Below, one piece after another: positions 16,108 through 24,806 of a stretch of DNA of 64,000 nt (the first letter of the stretch is position 1; each line of letters begins with the position of its first letter). The notes below the pieces were generated by a model. That model did not search any database and was not told the origin of the DNA. It saw only the letters and a program-made list of their open reading frames with translations. Source of the stretch: Streptomyces bikiniensis (lineage in GTDB: Bacteria; Actinomycetota; Actinomycetes; Streptomycetales; Streptomycetaceae); contig JNWL01000009.1 in the NCBI GenBank assembly GCA_000716465.1, positions 1 through 64,000 on the forward strand, in the 5' to 3' direction. Both the position numbers and the translations under genes were made by a program.

Positions 16108-19100
16108 CCACCCTCGACCCTCTTGACCCGCCCAACCCGTCCAACCCGCTCGTCTCGCTCGATCCCCGGGCGGCCGTGGACGCGCTGGCCGCGTCCCGCA
16201 CCCCGTACCTCCTCGGGGTGCGCCACCACAGCCCGGCCCTGGCCGCCGTGGTGCCCGCCCTCCTCGACGAGGCGGGCGCCGAGGTGGTCTGCGTGGAGCT
16301 CCCGGCCGACTTCCGGCCCTGGCTGGAGCACCTGGCGGACCCGGAGACCGTCGCCCCCGTCGCCCTGGCCGGGGCGGGCGAGGGCGGACGCCTGTCGTTC
16401 TACCCCTTCGCGGACTTCTCCCCGGAGCTCGCGGCGGTGCGGTGGGCCCGCGAGCACGGCGCGGAGGTCGTCTGCTGCGACCTCCCCCTGTCCGACCCCG
16501 GCTGGTCCCTGACCGGCCCGGGTGACTTCCCCGGTGTCGAAGCCGTCGACGGTACGGACGAGGGTGCCGGTGCCGGGGGACGGCGGGGACGCGGCTCCTT
16601 CGCCGCCGCGCTCGCCACCGCCGGCACCGGCCGGGACGGCGAGGACATGTGGGACCGCGCCGTGGAGGTACTGGCCCCCGGCTGCTCCCCGGAGGCGGTG
16701 CGCCGCGCCGCCCTGGGCGTGGGCTGGGCCCTGCGGAACGACGCCGCCGTACCGGCCACCGACCTCGCCCGCGAGGCTCGGATGCGGCGGGTGATCGCCG
16801 AGGCCTCGGCCGGAGACCGCCGCGTCGCCGCCGTGATCGGCGCCTTCCACGCCCCCGCGCTGCTCACATCGGGGGAGAGGGAGGGGGCGACCGGTGCGGA
16901 CCGGACCGATGCGGACGGGCCCGCCCCGGGAGGCATCGGCATCAACACCGGCGTCGTCTCCGGCACGGACGGACCCGGCAAGGCCGACCTCGGCCGCCTC
17001 CCGGCACCCTCGGCCTCCAGCGCCGCGGTGACCTCGTTCGTCCCGTACTCCTTCGACCTGCTCGACTCCCGGTCCGGCTACCCCGCCGGGATCCGCGACC
17101 CGCTGTGGCAGCAGGCCGTGCTCACCGCCGCCGGGGACCCCGAGCGGATCCGGGAGGCGGCCGCCGCCGCGGTGACCGGCCTGTGCCGGGAGATGCGCCG
17201 CGCCGGGCACACCGCCGGCACCGGCGAGGCAGCCGAGACGCTGCGGTTGGCCTGCGACCTGGCCGCGCTGCGCGGACTCCCCGCCCCCGGGCGCGGGGAA
17301 CTCCTGGAGGCCGTCACCACCGTCCTCGGACAGGGCGAACCCCTCGGCAGGGGGCGCGCCCTGGCCCGCGCCCTGGAGGCCGTGTTCGTCGGTACGGCAC
17401 GCGGCCGGATCAGCCCGCGTGCGCCCCGCTCCGGCCTGGGCCCCTCGGTCGAGGAGGAGCTCGCCCGGTTGCGACTGCCCCGCCCGGAGGAGCCCGAGCC
17501 CCGCGAAGTACGCCTCGACCCGCTCCGTTCCCCGCTCGACGGGCGCCGCGAGGTCCTGCTGCAGCGCCTCCTCGTCATCGGCGCTTCCTACGGCGAACCC
17601 CTCGCCGTGGCGGCCACCGGCGACGGCACCGCCCTCGGCACCAAGTGGCGCCTGACCTGGAGCCCGTCCGTGCCCGCCCGGCTCGACCTCGCCGGAGTCC
17701 GGGGAGTCACCGCCGCCCAGGCCGCCGCCGGCACCCTGGCCGAGACCGCGCGCCGCGAGGCCGCCGAGGGCGGCCCCACCCCGGCCCAGATCCTGGCCGG
17801 ACTCACCGCCGCCGCCCGCTGCGACCTGCCCGACCTGGTCGACGCGCGGCTGCGCGAGGCCTCCGCCGTCCTGCCCGACACCGCGGCCCTGCCCGAACTC
17901 CTCGAAGCGCTGGACCTCCTGGAGGGCATACGGCGCGGCCACTACCCCGGCACCACCGAGGACGCCCGCGCCACGGCCGGCGCGCTCACCGGTGAACTCC
18001 TGGAGGCCGCCGTGCGGTCGCTGCCCGGCCTGGCCGGCAGCGACGCCCCCGCGGACGCCGGCGCCCTCGTGGCGCTCGCGGACCGGTCGGCCGCCCGGCA
18101 CCTGGGCCTCCGGATGGACGCGGCCCTCGCCGGACTCGCCTCCGAGGGCTCGCCGCTGATCCAGGGCGCCGCCCTGGCCGTACGGGTCCTGCTCGACCTG
18201 GACCCGGCCGCGGACCTCGGCGAACGGGTGGCCGGCTGGATCGACGGCGCGACCTCCCCCGCCGCGCGCCGGGCCCTGACGAAGCGCCTCGCGGGACTGC
18301 TCACGGCCGCCGGCCCGCTGCTCCAGACGTCCCCGGACGCGCTCACCCCGCTCCTCGACCGGGTCGACGCCCTGCCCGACCAGGACTTCCTCGACCGGCT
18401 CCCGGCCCTGCGCGGCGGCTTCGACGCCCTCGCCCCGGCCGCCCGGGACCGGCTCCTGACCACGGTCACCGAGCGGCTCGGCGACCGGCTCGACCTCTCC
18501 CTGGACGCCCCGCCCGAGCTGCTCGCCCTGTGGGCGGCGGCCGACGCGGCCGGACTCGCCGCCCTGAAGTCCCTGGCCCTGCCCGACCCGTACACCACCA
18601 CCGATGCCGACTCCGGCGCCGACTCCGACGTCCACACCGACACCGATACCGACACCTATACCGACAACGACGTCGACACCGACACCGACACACCCGTACC
18701 CGGCGGCGCCACCGCCCCGGACCGGCGGCTCGCCCCGGCCGACCGCTGGCGGCTCCTCCTCGGCCGCCACCGGGACCGGCTCTCCGCCGACGCGCGCCGG
18801 TACGCCCGCGCCCTGGACGAGCTGTACGGCGGCGGACGCGGAGAGGGGGCCGACGACCTGGACGCGGGGTCGGGCGGCGGCGGACAGGAGGCATCCTTCC
18901 CCACCGCACGCGAGTGGTCGCAGGAACTGGAGGCCCTCTTCGGCGCCGACGTGCGCGAAGAGGTCCTGGCCGAGGCCGCCGACGCGGGCCGCACCGACGT
19001 GCTCGCCCAGCTCGACCCGGCGGCGGTCCGCCCCTCGGTGGAACTCCTCGGCTCGGTGCTCTCCCTGGTCGGCGGCATGCCCGAGTCCCGACTCGCCCGG

Positions 19101-19841
19101 CTGCGGCCCCTGGTGAAGCGGCTCGTCGACGAGCTCGCCCGGGAGCTGGCCACCCGCCTGCGCCCGACGCTCTCCGGGCTCGCCACTCCGCGCCCCACCC
19201 GCCGGCCCGGCGGCCGCCTCGACCTCGCCCGTACCCTGCGCGCCAACCTCGCCCACACCCGGCGCACGGACGACGGCCGGGTGGTGGTCGTGCCGGAACG
19301 GCCGGTCTTCAGCACCCGGGCGAGCAAGGAGTCGGACTGGCGCCTGGTCCTCGTGGTCGACGTCTCCGGCTCGATGGAGGCCTCGGTCATCTGGTCGGCG
19401 CTCACCGCCGCCGTGCTCGGCGGCGTACCGACCCTGTCCACGCACTTCCTGGCCTTCTCCACCCAGGTGGTGGACCTGACCGACCGGGTCGACGACCCCC
19501 TGTCGCTGCTCCTGGAGGCACGGGTCGGCGGCGGCACGCACATCGCGGCGGGGCTCGCGCACGCCCGCTCCCTGATCACCGTGCCGAGCCGCACCCTCGT
19601 CGTCGTGGTCAGCGACTTCGAGGAGGGCGCGCCACTCGCCGGCCTCCTCGGCGAGGTCCGCGCCCTGGCCGCGTCCGGTGCGCACCTCCTCGGCTGCGCG
19701 GCGCTCGACGACGCGGGGACGCCCCGCTACTCGGTGCCGGTGGCGCGCCAACTCGTCGCCGCCGGGATGCCGGTGGCCGCCCTCAGCCCGCTCGCCCTCG
19801 CCCGCTGGGTGGGCGACCGCCTCCGTGGAGAACCCCGTTGA
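16104..19841 (+). CDS. DUF5682-vWA fusion protein (YehM and YehP equivalents in one chain)
   Basis: 1245 residues from a GTG overlapping the MoxR stop. Residues 1-829 are DUF5682-like: YLLGVRHHSPALAAVVPALL and VVCVELPADFRPW near the N-terminus, a signature shared with TraB/Tiki-like folds, then long helical repeats. Residues ~830-873 are an Asp/Thr linker encoded by GACACC-type repeats. Residues ~874-1245 are a CoxE/YehP-type vWA domain with the metal-binding DVSGSM (Asp 1086), GGGTHIAAGL and VVVVSDFEEG. In E. coli the two parts are separate genes of similar size (yehM, yehP). No stop or frameshift separates them here. It probably acts as the metal-dependent adaptor of the ATPase. Confidence 0.88.
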   Translation: MTTLDPLDPPNPSNPLVSLDPRAAVDALAASRTPYLLGVRHHSPALAAVVPALLDEAGAEVVCVELPADFRPWLEHLADPETVAPVALAGAGEGGRLSFYPFADFSPELAAVRWAREHGAEVVCCDLPLSDPGWSLTGPGDFPGVEAVDGTDEGAGAGGRRGRGSFAAALATAGTGRDGEDMWDRAVEVLAPGCSPEAVRRAALGVGWALRNDAAVPATDLAREARMRRVIAEASAGDRRVAAVIGAFHAPALLTSGEREGATGADRTDADGPAPGGIGINTGVVSGTDGPGKADLGRLPAPSASSAAVTSFVPYSFDLLDSRSGYPAGIRDPLWQQAVLTAAGDPERIREAAAAAVTGLCREMRRAGHTAGTGEAAETLRLACDLAALRGLPAPGRGELLEAVTTVLGQGEPLGRGRALARALEAVFVGTARGRISPRAPRSGLGPSVEEELARLRLPRPEEPEPREVRLDPLRSPLDGRREVLLQRLLVIGASYGEPLAVAATGDGTALGTKWRLTWSPSVPARLDLAGVRGVTAAQAAAGTLAETARREAAEGGPTPAQILAGLTAAARCDLPDLVDARLREASAVLPDTAALPELLEALDLLEGIRRGHYPGTTEDARATAGALTGELLEAAVRSLPGLAGSDAPADAGALVALADRSAARHLGLRMDAALAGLASEGSPLIQGAALAVRVLLDLDPAADLGERVAGWIDGATSPAARRALTKRLAGLLTAAGPLLQTSPDALTPLLDRVDALPDQDFLDRLPALRGGFDALAPAARDRLLTTVTERLGDRLDLSLDAPPELLALWAAADAAGLAALKSLALPDPYTTTDADSGADSDVHTDTDTDTYTDNDVDTDTDTPVPGGATAPDRRLAPADRWRLLLGRHRDRLSADARRYARALDELYGGGRGEGADDLDAGSGGGGQEASFPTAREWSQELEALFGADVREEVLAEAADAGRTDVLAQLDPAAVRPSVELLGSVLSLVGGMPESRLARLRPLVKRLVDELARELATRLRPTLSGLATPRPTRRPGGRLDLARTLRANLAHTRRTDDGRVVVVPERPVFSTRASKESDWRLVLVVDVSGSMEASVIWSALTAAVLGGVPTLSTHFLAFSTQVVDLTDRVDDPLSLLLEARVGGGTHIAAGLAHARSLITVPSRTLVVVVSDFEEGAPLAGLLGEVRALAASGAHLLGCAALDDAGTPRYSVPVARQLVAAGMPVAALSPLALARWVGDRLRGEPR

Positions 19842-21754
19842 GCCCCGAACCCCTGCCTCCCGTCGCCCCCGACGTCCTCGCCGATGCCGTGGAGCAGCTC
19901 AGCGCACGGCTGCGCAAGAAGCTCGACGCGGCGATCGAGGGCTGCGCCGAGCGGGCCGTCCGGGCCGCCGACGGGTCCCTCGACGTGCGCTTCGGCGAGG
20001 ACGCCCTGGTCACCCTGCGCCCCGGCCCGTCGGGCGCGGTCACCGAAGCCGGACAGGCCGTCTGCACCTGCCTGCTGGCCCCGCGCTGCCTGCACCGCGC
20101 GGCGGCCCTGGGCGCGGCACCGATCGCGGACCCGGAGGCGGAAGCAGGCGCAGAAGGAGAAGCGGAGACGGAAACGGGAGCGGACGCGGACCCCGCGCCG
20201 GGACCCCCGGAACCGACCGCGGACCGCCCCGCTCCACCCCGAACCGACTCCGCCACCCCCACCGCCACCCCTGCCGTCCCCGCCCCCGCTCCCGCCCCCG
20301 GACAACCCTCCGGGAACACCGCACCCCCGGCCGCCCCCACCCCCGCCCAGGTCCGGGCCGCCACCGCCCTGTGGGAGGCGGCCGCCGAAGCCCTGTCGGC
20401 GGGGGTCACGGCCGGCGGGGCGGTGGTCCAGGCCGAACTGCTGCGCGCCGCCCACACCGCGCGCCTGGCCGGGCTGCCCCGGGCCGAGGCGGCCGCGCTC
20501 CGCGTCGTACGAGGCCTGCGCGCCGCCCGGGAGCACGGCCGGGGACAGCGCCTCGGCGACCTCGCGGACGCCTTCCGGGACCTCCTGTCCGGCGCCGCCC
20601 TGCTCGCCTCGGGGGCGGCGGGCGCCGGCGCGGCGGGCACCGCGCGCCGCGCCTACGGACAGGGCGGCAGCCTCAGGGTGTACGGCCTGTGCCGGGAACC
20701 GGTCCTCTCCGCCACCGGGTACGGGGGCGTCGCCACGCACCTGGTGGGCCCGGACGGCTCCCGCTACACGATCTCCGACGTGCGCCCCGGCGGACCGGCC
20801 CGCGCCAGGGGAGCGGGCTCCGCGTCCGTGGCGCTCGGCGGGGCCGTCCTCGACCACGCGGGCCTCGCGCGCGGGGGCCTGCGGATCGTCGGCGCTACCG
20901 TCTCGCCGGACGGGCGGCTCGGGGCGGGCCGGGGTGTGAACGCGACTCCGCTGCGCGGCGTGGACTGGTCGGAGGAGCCCGCGGCGGCGCTGTTCGCCGG
21001 AACGGTGGGCGGGGCGGTGGCCGCCGCGCTCGACGCCGGCGCCCGGGAGGGCGGCGCCCCCGAAGCGGCCCTCCTCGGCTGCGACGTGGAGGTGGTCGGC
21101 GCGGCGGGGGAGTACCTCGTGGCGCGCGTCGCCGGGGGCGGGCCGCTGTTGCGGCTGCGCCCCGCCCACCCGCACCCGGAGCTGCCGCACGCCGCCAACC
21201 TGCGCAGGATCGCCGAGCACCCCGGGCTCGTCCTGCGCGTCCTCGGGCGTCCGGACCTGGACCGGGCGGCGACGCTCCGGCCGCTGGCGGTCGGCCCGGT
21301 GCCGGGTGAGCCGTACACGCTGCGGCTGCCGGAGGAGTGGCTCGGCAGGGCCGACCTGGGGTACGACCGCCTCCAGGGAAGTCACTTCCCGCGCGGGGCC
21401 GCGTCCGCCGGGCCGCTCGCCCCGGTGGACGCCGTGCCGGATCCGCTGGCGGACGCGCCGCTGTGGCGGGTGCGGCGGCTCCTCGAAACGGGGGTCGCGG
21501 GCGGGCGGCGCGCCGTGGCCGAGGCCGGGCGGGGGACGGACGCGGCCGCCCTCCTCGCCCCGCTGCGCCGGGCGGGCCTCGGCGGGGCGGCGCAGCTCGC
21601 GGCGGCCCTGACGGCGGAGGCGGACCGTCGCCCCCGTGACGCCTTCGGCCGCCTCACCGACGCCTCGGCCGACGGCTACGCCCGGGCCTGGCTCGCCTCG
21701 GCGGTCCATCTGGCGGCGGCGGAGAGGTCGTTGGTGGCGGCGTCCTGGTCCTGA
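19838..21754 (+). CDS. SWIM zinc-finger protein (YehQ-like)
   Basis: 638 residues from a TTG start overlapping the previous stop (TTGA), a rare start codon explained by translational coupling. The SWIM motif is C76-T-C78, then C84-L-H86 (CxC-x5-CxH), which should bind zinc and often mediates DNA or protein contact. An acidic then Pro/Thr-rich low-complexity stretch follows at ~95-170, then a helical region and a beta-rich part with RYTISDVRPGG. The C-terminus is helical. It is the last gene of the operon, with a hairpin 40 nt downstream. The E. coli counterpart, yehQ, also closes its cluster. Confidence 0.85.
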   Translation: MSPEPLPPVAPDVLADAVEQLSARLRKKLDAAIEGCAERAVRAADGSLDVRFGEDALVTLRPGPSGAVTEAGQAVCTCLLAPRCLHRAAALGAAPIADPEAEAGAEGEAETETGADADPAPGPPEPTADRPAPPRTDSATPTATPAVPAPAPAPGQPSGNTAPPAAPTPAQVRAATALWEAAAEALSAGVTAGGAVVQAELLRAAHTARLAGLPRAEAAALRVVRGLRAAREHGRGQRLGDLADAFRDLLSGAALLASGAAGAGAAGTARRAYGQGGSLRVYGLCREPVLSATGYGGVATHLVGPDGSRYTISDVRPGGPARARGAGSASVALGGAVLDHAGLARGGLRIVGATVSPDGRLGAGRGVNATPLRGVDWSEEPAAALFAGTVGGAVAAALDAGAREGGAPEAALLGCDVEVVGAAGEYLVARVAGGGPLLRLRPAHPHPELPHAANLRRIAEHPGLVLRVLGRPDLDRAATLRPLAVGPVPGEPYTLRLPEEWLGRADLGYDRLQGSHFPRGAASAGPLAPVDAVPDPLADAPLWRVRRLLETGVAGGRRAVAEAGRGTDAAALLAPLRRAGLGGAAQLAAALTAEADRRPRDAFGRLTDASADGYARAWLASAVHLAAAERSLVAASWS

Positions 21755-21793
21755 CGCGTACGGGGAAACCGCACCGGCCCGCGACGGGACCGA

Positions 21794-21829
21794 GCCGTGC
21801 GGGACACGCCCGGCCCCGCCCCGCACGGC
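21794..21829 (+). terminator. probable terminator of the yeh-like operon
   Basis: A 10-bp stem (GCCGTGCGGG at 21794-21803 with its complement at 21820-21829) and a 16-nt loop, 40 nt after the SWIM gene stop. Confidence 0.5.
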
Positions 21830-22084
21830 ACCGCCCCCGTCGCGGGGAGGGTGCGACACGGCCCGTCCGCCCGGGATCGGCGTCCGGTGGCCCGCCGCCG
21901 GCACCGTGCTTCCGGCCCGCGTCACCCGTCCGGCGGGCGGAGAGCCCGGCGGAGGGCGGGAACGGCGTGTCCCGGACCGGGCGACGGGCGGGCAGGAGGG
22001 CGGGACGAAGGGGTGCGACATGTGCTGCGGAAGCGGCGGGAGGCCGCCAGGGCGCGGCAGGAGCGGCTCCGCCGTGACGACCGG

Positions 22085-22159
22085 ACGCTCCCCGTCCGCC
22101 GTCGCCGCCGTGACGACGTACATCGGATGGTCGAGCGCTGCGGTGAAACCGTCGGTCAC
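22085..22159 (-). pseudogene. 5' fragment of a flavin reductase-like gene
   Basis: A minus-strand GTG (22157-22159) with AGGAG at ideal spacing opens a frame reading VTDGFTAALDHPMYVVTAAT then ADGER. This closely resembles the N-terminus of flavin reductase-domain proteins, but the expected following GCLVGF and FMN-binding segment are missing and the frame continues into Pro/Arg-rich non-coding sequence. I read it as a truncated gene whose start region survives. The rest of the gap 21755-22298 holds only the terminator above and a promoter candidate below. Confidence 0.5.
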
Positions 22160-22262
22160 GGTCGGCTCCTGAGGGATCCGAGGTCCCGGAGCGCTTCTCC
22201 GGAGGGGGGAACGGCCTGCCCCGATGGCCGCCCGGCAAACGCGCGATATGGGCTGCCTGTGC

Positions 22263-22288
22263 GACATAAGGCCCCTTCGGCGGGGTAG
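22263..22288 (+). promoter_or_regulatory. weak SigB-type promoter for the FMN reductase gene
   Basis: GGGTAG at 22283-22288 with only a GACAT-like -35 (22263-22267). The -10 ends 10 nt before the ATG and no ribosome binding site is visible, so the transcript may be leaderless. Confidence 0.35.
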
Positions 22289-22298
22289 CGGCACCTCC

Positions 22299-22913
22299 AT
22301 GGATACGACACCCCTGCGCGCCGTCGCCCTCGTCTGCACCCTGTCCCCGTCGCCCGCCCGTTCCAGCTCCCAGCTGCTTGCGGAGCAGGTCATGGCGGCA
22401 CTGGGCGAGCACGGAGTCACCGGCAAGACCATCAGGATCGCCGACCACAACGTCCTGCCCGGCGTGAAGACCGACATGGGGGAGGGGGACGACTGGCCGG
22501 AGATCCGCGACACCGTTCTGGGCGCGGACATCCTGGTCCTGTCGACCCCCATCTGGCTCGGCCACCCCTCCAGCATCGCCCAGCGCGTCCTGGAACGCCT
22601 AGACGCCGAACTCTCCGAGACGGACGACGAGGGCCGGATGCTCACCTACGGCAAGGTGGCGGCCGTCTGCGTGGTCGGGAACGAGGACGGCGCGCACAAG
22701 GTGAGCGCGGACCTCTTCCAGGGCCTCAACGACGTCGGCTTCTCCCTCGCCCCCAACGCCGTCACCTACTGGGTGGGGGAGGCCATGCAGGGCACCGACT
22801 ACCAGGACCTCGACAAGACCCCCAAGGCCACGGCCGGCACCACCGCGACCCTCGCCGCCAATACGGCCCACCTGGCCCGCCGCCTCAAGTCGGCCCCGTA
22901 CCCGCCGTCCTGA
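22299..22913 (+). CDS. NADPH-dependent FMN reductase-like (flavodoxin-fold) protein
   Basis: 204 residues of the flavodoxin/FMN-reductase fold. The phosphate-binding loop region is TLSPSPARSSSQLLAEQV near residue 13, the strand-loop DILVLSTPIWLGHPSSIAQR (residues ~73-92) is typical, and KVAAVCVVGNEDGAHKV (near 122) binds the flavin ring side. It should reduce quinones, azo compounds or flavins with NAD(P)H. The ATG at 22299 has no ribosome binding site and sits close to a GGGTAG element. Downstream lies a small acidic gene on the same strand (70-nt gap). Confidence 0.85.
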   Translation: MDTTPLRAVALVCTLSPSPARSSSQLLAEQVMAALGEHGVTGKTIRIADHNVLPGVKTDMGEGDDWPEIRDTVLGADILVLSTPIWLGHPSSIAQRVLERLDAELSETDDEGRMLTYGKVAAVCVVGNEDGAHKVSADLFQGLNDVGFSLAPNAVTYWVGEAMQGTDYQDLDKTPKATAGTTATLAANTAHLARRLKSAPYPPS

Positions 22914-22983
22914 CCCCGAGACCCACCCCGACTCCCCCTCCGACACCGACACCGACCCCGATCGAGACCGAGGAGCGACAGAC

Positions 22984-23148
22984 ATGAGCCAGCACCGGAA
23001 CGGCGAACCCGACCCGCGCACCACCCCTCCCTCCGAGGCCCCGGGGGAGAGCGGCGACGAGCAGGCGCGTGAGGAGGCGGCCGACGCGGTCGTCGGCGAG
23101 GCGGGCGACGACGATGACGGCGACGAGGGCGACGAGGACTCCGCGTAG
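22984..23148 (+). CDS. small acidic hypothetical protein
   Basis: 54 residues from ATG 22984 with GAGGAG upstream. The sequence is very acidic and probably disordered: Gly/Asp/Glu-rich, ending in a run like GDDDDGDEGDEDSA. No motif. It probably follows the FMN reductase gene on one transcript. Similar small acidic proteins occur at 30247 and 33401; they may be stress-induced hydrophilins, but this is inference from composition. Confidence 0.6.
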   Translation: MSQHRNGEPDPRTTPPSEAPGESGDEQAREEAADAVVGEAGDDDDGDEGDEDSA

Positions 23149-23249
23149 AGGAGACCCGTCGCGACGCGAAGCCGGGGAGGGCCGTGAGGACATCACGGCC
23201 CTCCCTGGCGTACGAGAGGCGCACGAGGGACATGCGCCCCGAAGGGCAC

Positions 23250-23543
23250 TCAGGCGGTCATGGCCGGAGGCGCGCTCCCCGGCGCCTGGAGCGGCACGGA
23301 GCCCGGTCCGCTCACCGCCAGGGCGATGCCGAGGCTCGCGCACATCCTGCGGGCCCGGGCGAGCGCGCTGAAGGAGGCCGGGGACGGGGAGGGGGTCGGG
23401 AATTCGAGGAGCACCCGCTCGGGACGGTAGGCGGAGACGATCGCCTCGATCTCCAGGGCCGCCGCGGCCCGGCTGGTGACGTCGAGCTCGCGGAGGAGCC
23501 TCAGGTGCAGGACGCCGTCCTTCAGGGCATGGCTCACGAGCAT
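23250..23543 (-). CDS. STAS-domain protein (anti-anti-sigma factor-like)
   Basis: 97 residues. The pattern VLHLRLLRELDVTSRAAAAL, then RPERVLLEF and a helix beginning SPASFSALARARRMC, followed by GIALAVSG, fits a compact STAS domain like SpoIIAA/BldG. The usual D-S-S/T phosphorylation loop is replaced by PSPSPASFS, so the phospho-site is uncertain. STAS antagonists bind anti-sigma kinases and free the sigma factor. The start has GGGAGG at proper spacing. It stands alone among SigB-type promoters, with no kinase partner beside it. Confidence 0.68.
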   Translation of the reverse strand: MLVSHALKDGVLHLRLLRELDVTSRAAAALEIEAIVSAYRPERVLLEFPTPSPSPASFSALARARRMCASLGIALAVSGPGSVPLQAPGSAPPAMTA

Positions 23544-23579
23544 GGTCTACCTCCCGGACCGGGTGGGCGCCGCGGACGC

Positions 23580-23615
23580 GGCACGAGGCGGTGATCAGGC
23601 ACGAGGCCGGTGATC
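23580..23615. repeat. 17-18-bp direct repeat upstream of the STAS gene
   Basis: GGCACGAGGC-GGTGATC at 23580-23596 and GGCACGAGGCCGGTGATC at 23598-23615, in the intergenic region 23544-23940. A short 7-9 bp hairpin follows near 23632-23651. The rest of this gap holds only the SigB-type element at 23878. Confidence 0.6.
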
Positions 23616-23877
23616 GGGTGATCGGTGGGAGGGACCGGCGAGCGGTCCCGGTGCGGCGCACGGTGAGCGGTTCGTGGAACTCGACGGGAACACCGCGAGC
23701 GCCGCATCCTCGGCGCGAGCCGGCCGCCGGGGCCGTTCTCCGCCGCAGGACGCTCTGTGTCCAGCCTGAAGCAGCTCGACAGGTGGCTGCCACCCTCCAT
23801 TATGCAAGGAACGCGCCTGCCTGCACCTTTCCGGTTCCGGGACCGCGCACCGGAGTTCGGGACCCGGTCGAAGCCCT

Positions 23878-23902
23878 GATTGAGGCGGGGACGGCCGGGT
23901 AC
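23878..23902 (+). promoter_or_regulatory. SigB-type promoter candidate for the SRPBCC gene
   Basis: GATT (23878-23881), 15 nt, GGGTAC (23897-23902): a full match to the consensus including the final C. It lies 38 nt before the GTG start at 23941. Confidence 0.65.
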
Positions 23903-23940
23903 GCGGGCAACGACCACAACGGAACGAAGGAGGCAAACCG

Positions 23941-24531
23941 GTGAGCACGGTCGAGAAGACCATCGATGTGGACGTCCCGGTGCGGAGCGCCTACGACCAG
24001 TGGACGCAGTTCGAGGAGTTCCCCCGCTTCATGGAAGGCGTGGAGGAGGTGCGGCAGGTCGACGACCGCCACTGCCACTGGCGGACCAAGGTGGCGGGGG
24101 TGCGGCGCGAGTTCGACACCGAGATCGTCGACCAGCTGCCGGACGAGCGCGTCGCGTGGCGCACCGTGGGTGGCGAGGTCCGGCAGAAGGGCGTCGTGAC
24201 CTTCCAGCCGCTCGACGAGAGCCACACCAGGGTCCGCCTCGCGATGGAGGTGGAGCCGGAGGGCGTGGTGGAGAAGACCGGCGACGCCCTCGGGATCCTC
24301 GACCTGCGGGTCAAGGGGGACCTGAAGCGGTTCAAGGGGTTCATCGAGGAGCGCGGACGGGCGACCGGCGGCTGGCGCGGCCGCGTCAGCCCCTCGGACG
24401 CCGCGGGCCCGGCCCCGACCGGCGGCACCCCGGGCACGACCGGTTCCACCGGTAGCGTCCCCACCGTCCCGGGCCAGGTCGACCGGTCCGCGCACGGCGC
24501 GGGCACCTGGCCGCCCGCCGACCGGTCCTGA
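23941..24531 (+). CDS. SRPBCC (polyketide cyclase/dehydrase-like) protein
   Basis: 196 residues. Residues 1-140 form a START/Bet v1-like domain: VEKTIDVDVPVRSAYDQWTQ, FEEFPRFMEGVEEV, VRREFDTEIVDQLPDERVAW, and the C-terminal helix LDLRVKGDLKRFKGFIEERG. Such domains bind hydrophobic ligands. Residues 141-196 are a Gly/Pro/Thr-rich tail, probably disordered. The GTG start has AAGGAGG 7 nt upstream. It is a single-gene unit under the best SigB-type match in the window. The ligand is unknown. Confidence 0.88.
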   Translation: MSTVEKTIDVDVPVRSAYDQWTQFEEFPRFMEGVEEVRQVDDRHCHWRTKVAGVRREFDTEIVDQLPDERVAWRTVGGEVRQKGVVTFQPLDESHTRVRLAMEVEPEGVVEKTGDALGILDLRVKGDLKRFKGFIEERGRATGGWRGRVSPSDAAGPAPTGGTPGTTGSTGSVPTVPGQVDRSAHGAGTWPPADRS

Positions 24532-24544
24532 GGACGACGGGCAC

Positions 24545-24626
24545 GGGCAGTACGGACGTACGCGGTACGAACAGTACGCGGTACGGGCAGTACGCGGTAC
24601 GGGCAGTACGCGGTACGGGCAGTGCC
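24545..24626. repeat. 16-bp tandem repeat with GTAC palindromes
   Basis: Units GNNCAGTACGCGGTAC at 24569, 24585 and 24601 (the last two identical), flanked by partial units from 24545 and to 24626. Each unit holds two GTAC tetramers 3 bp apart. It lies 14 nt after the SRPBCC gene, where a terminator would be expected. No reading frame there has gene character. Confidence 0.8.
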
Positions 24627-24806
24627 GAGACGACGGGCCGGGGGCCGGTCGCGTGGACGGACGACGTCCCGCGACCGGCCCCGCGGCCTTTCCGCAACCG
24701 CCCACCGCCCCGACCGCCGCGTCCGTCCCGTCCGCCCGACCGCCCGCCTCCACCCCACCGAAGGCCCGACGCGCGCCCGGACCGACGATCTGGAAACTTG
24801 GAGAAC

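Noticed and set aside
16020..19751. A 1243-codon minus-strand frame opposite the DUF5682-vWA gene
   Set aside because: Antisense shadow of a gene with MIDAS and RHHSP motifs; the antisense product is repetitive and has no ribosome binding site.
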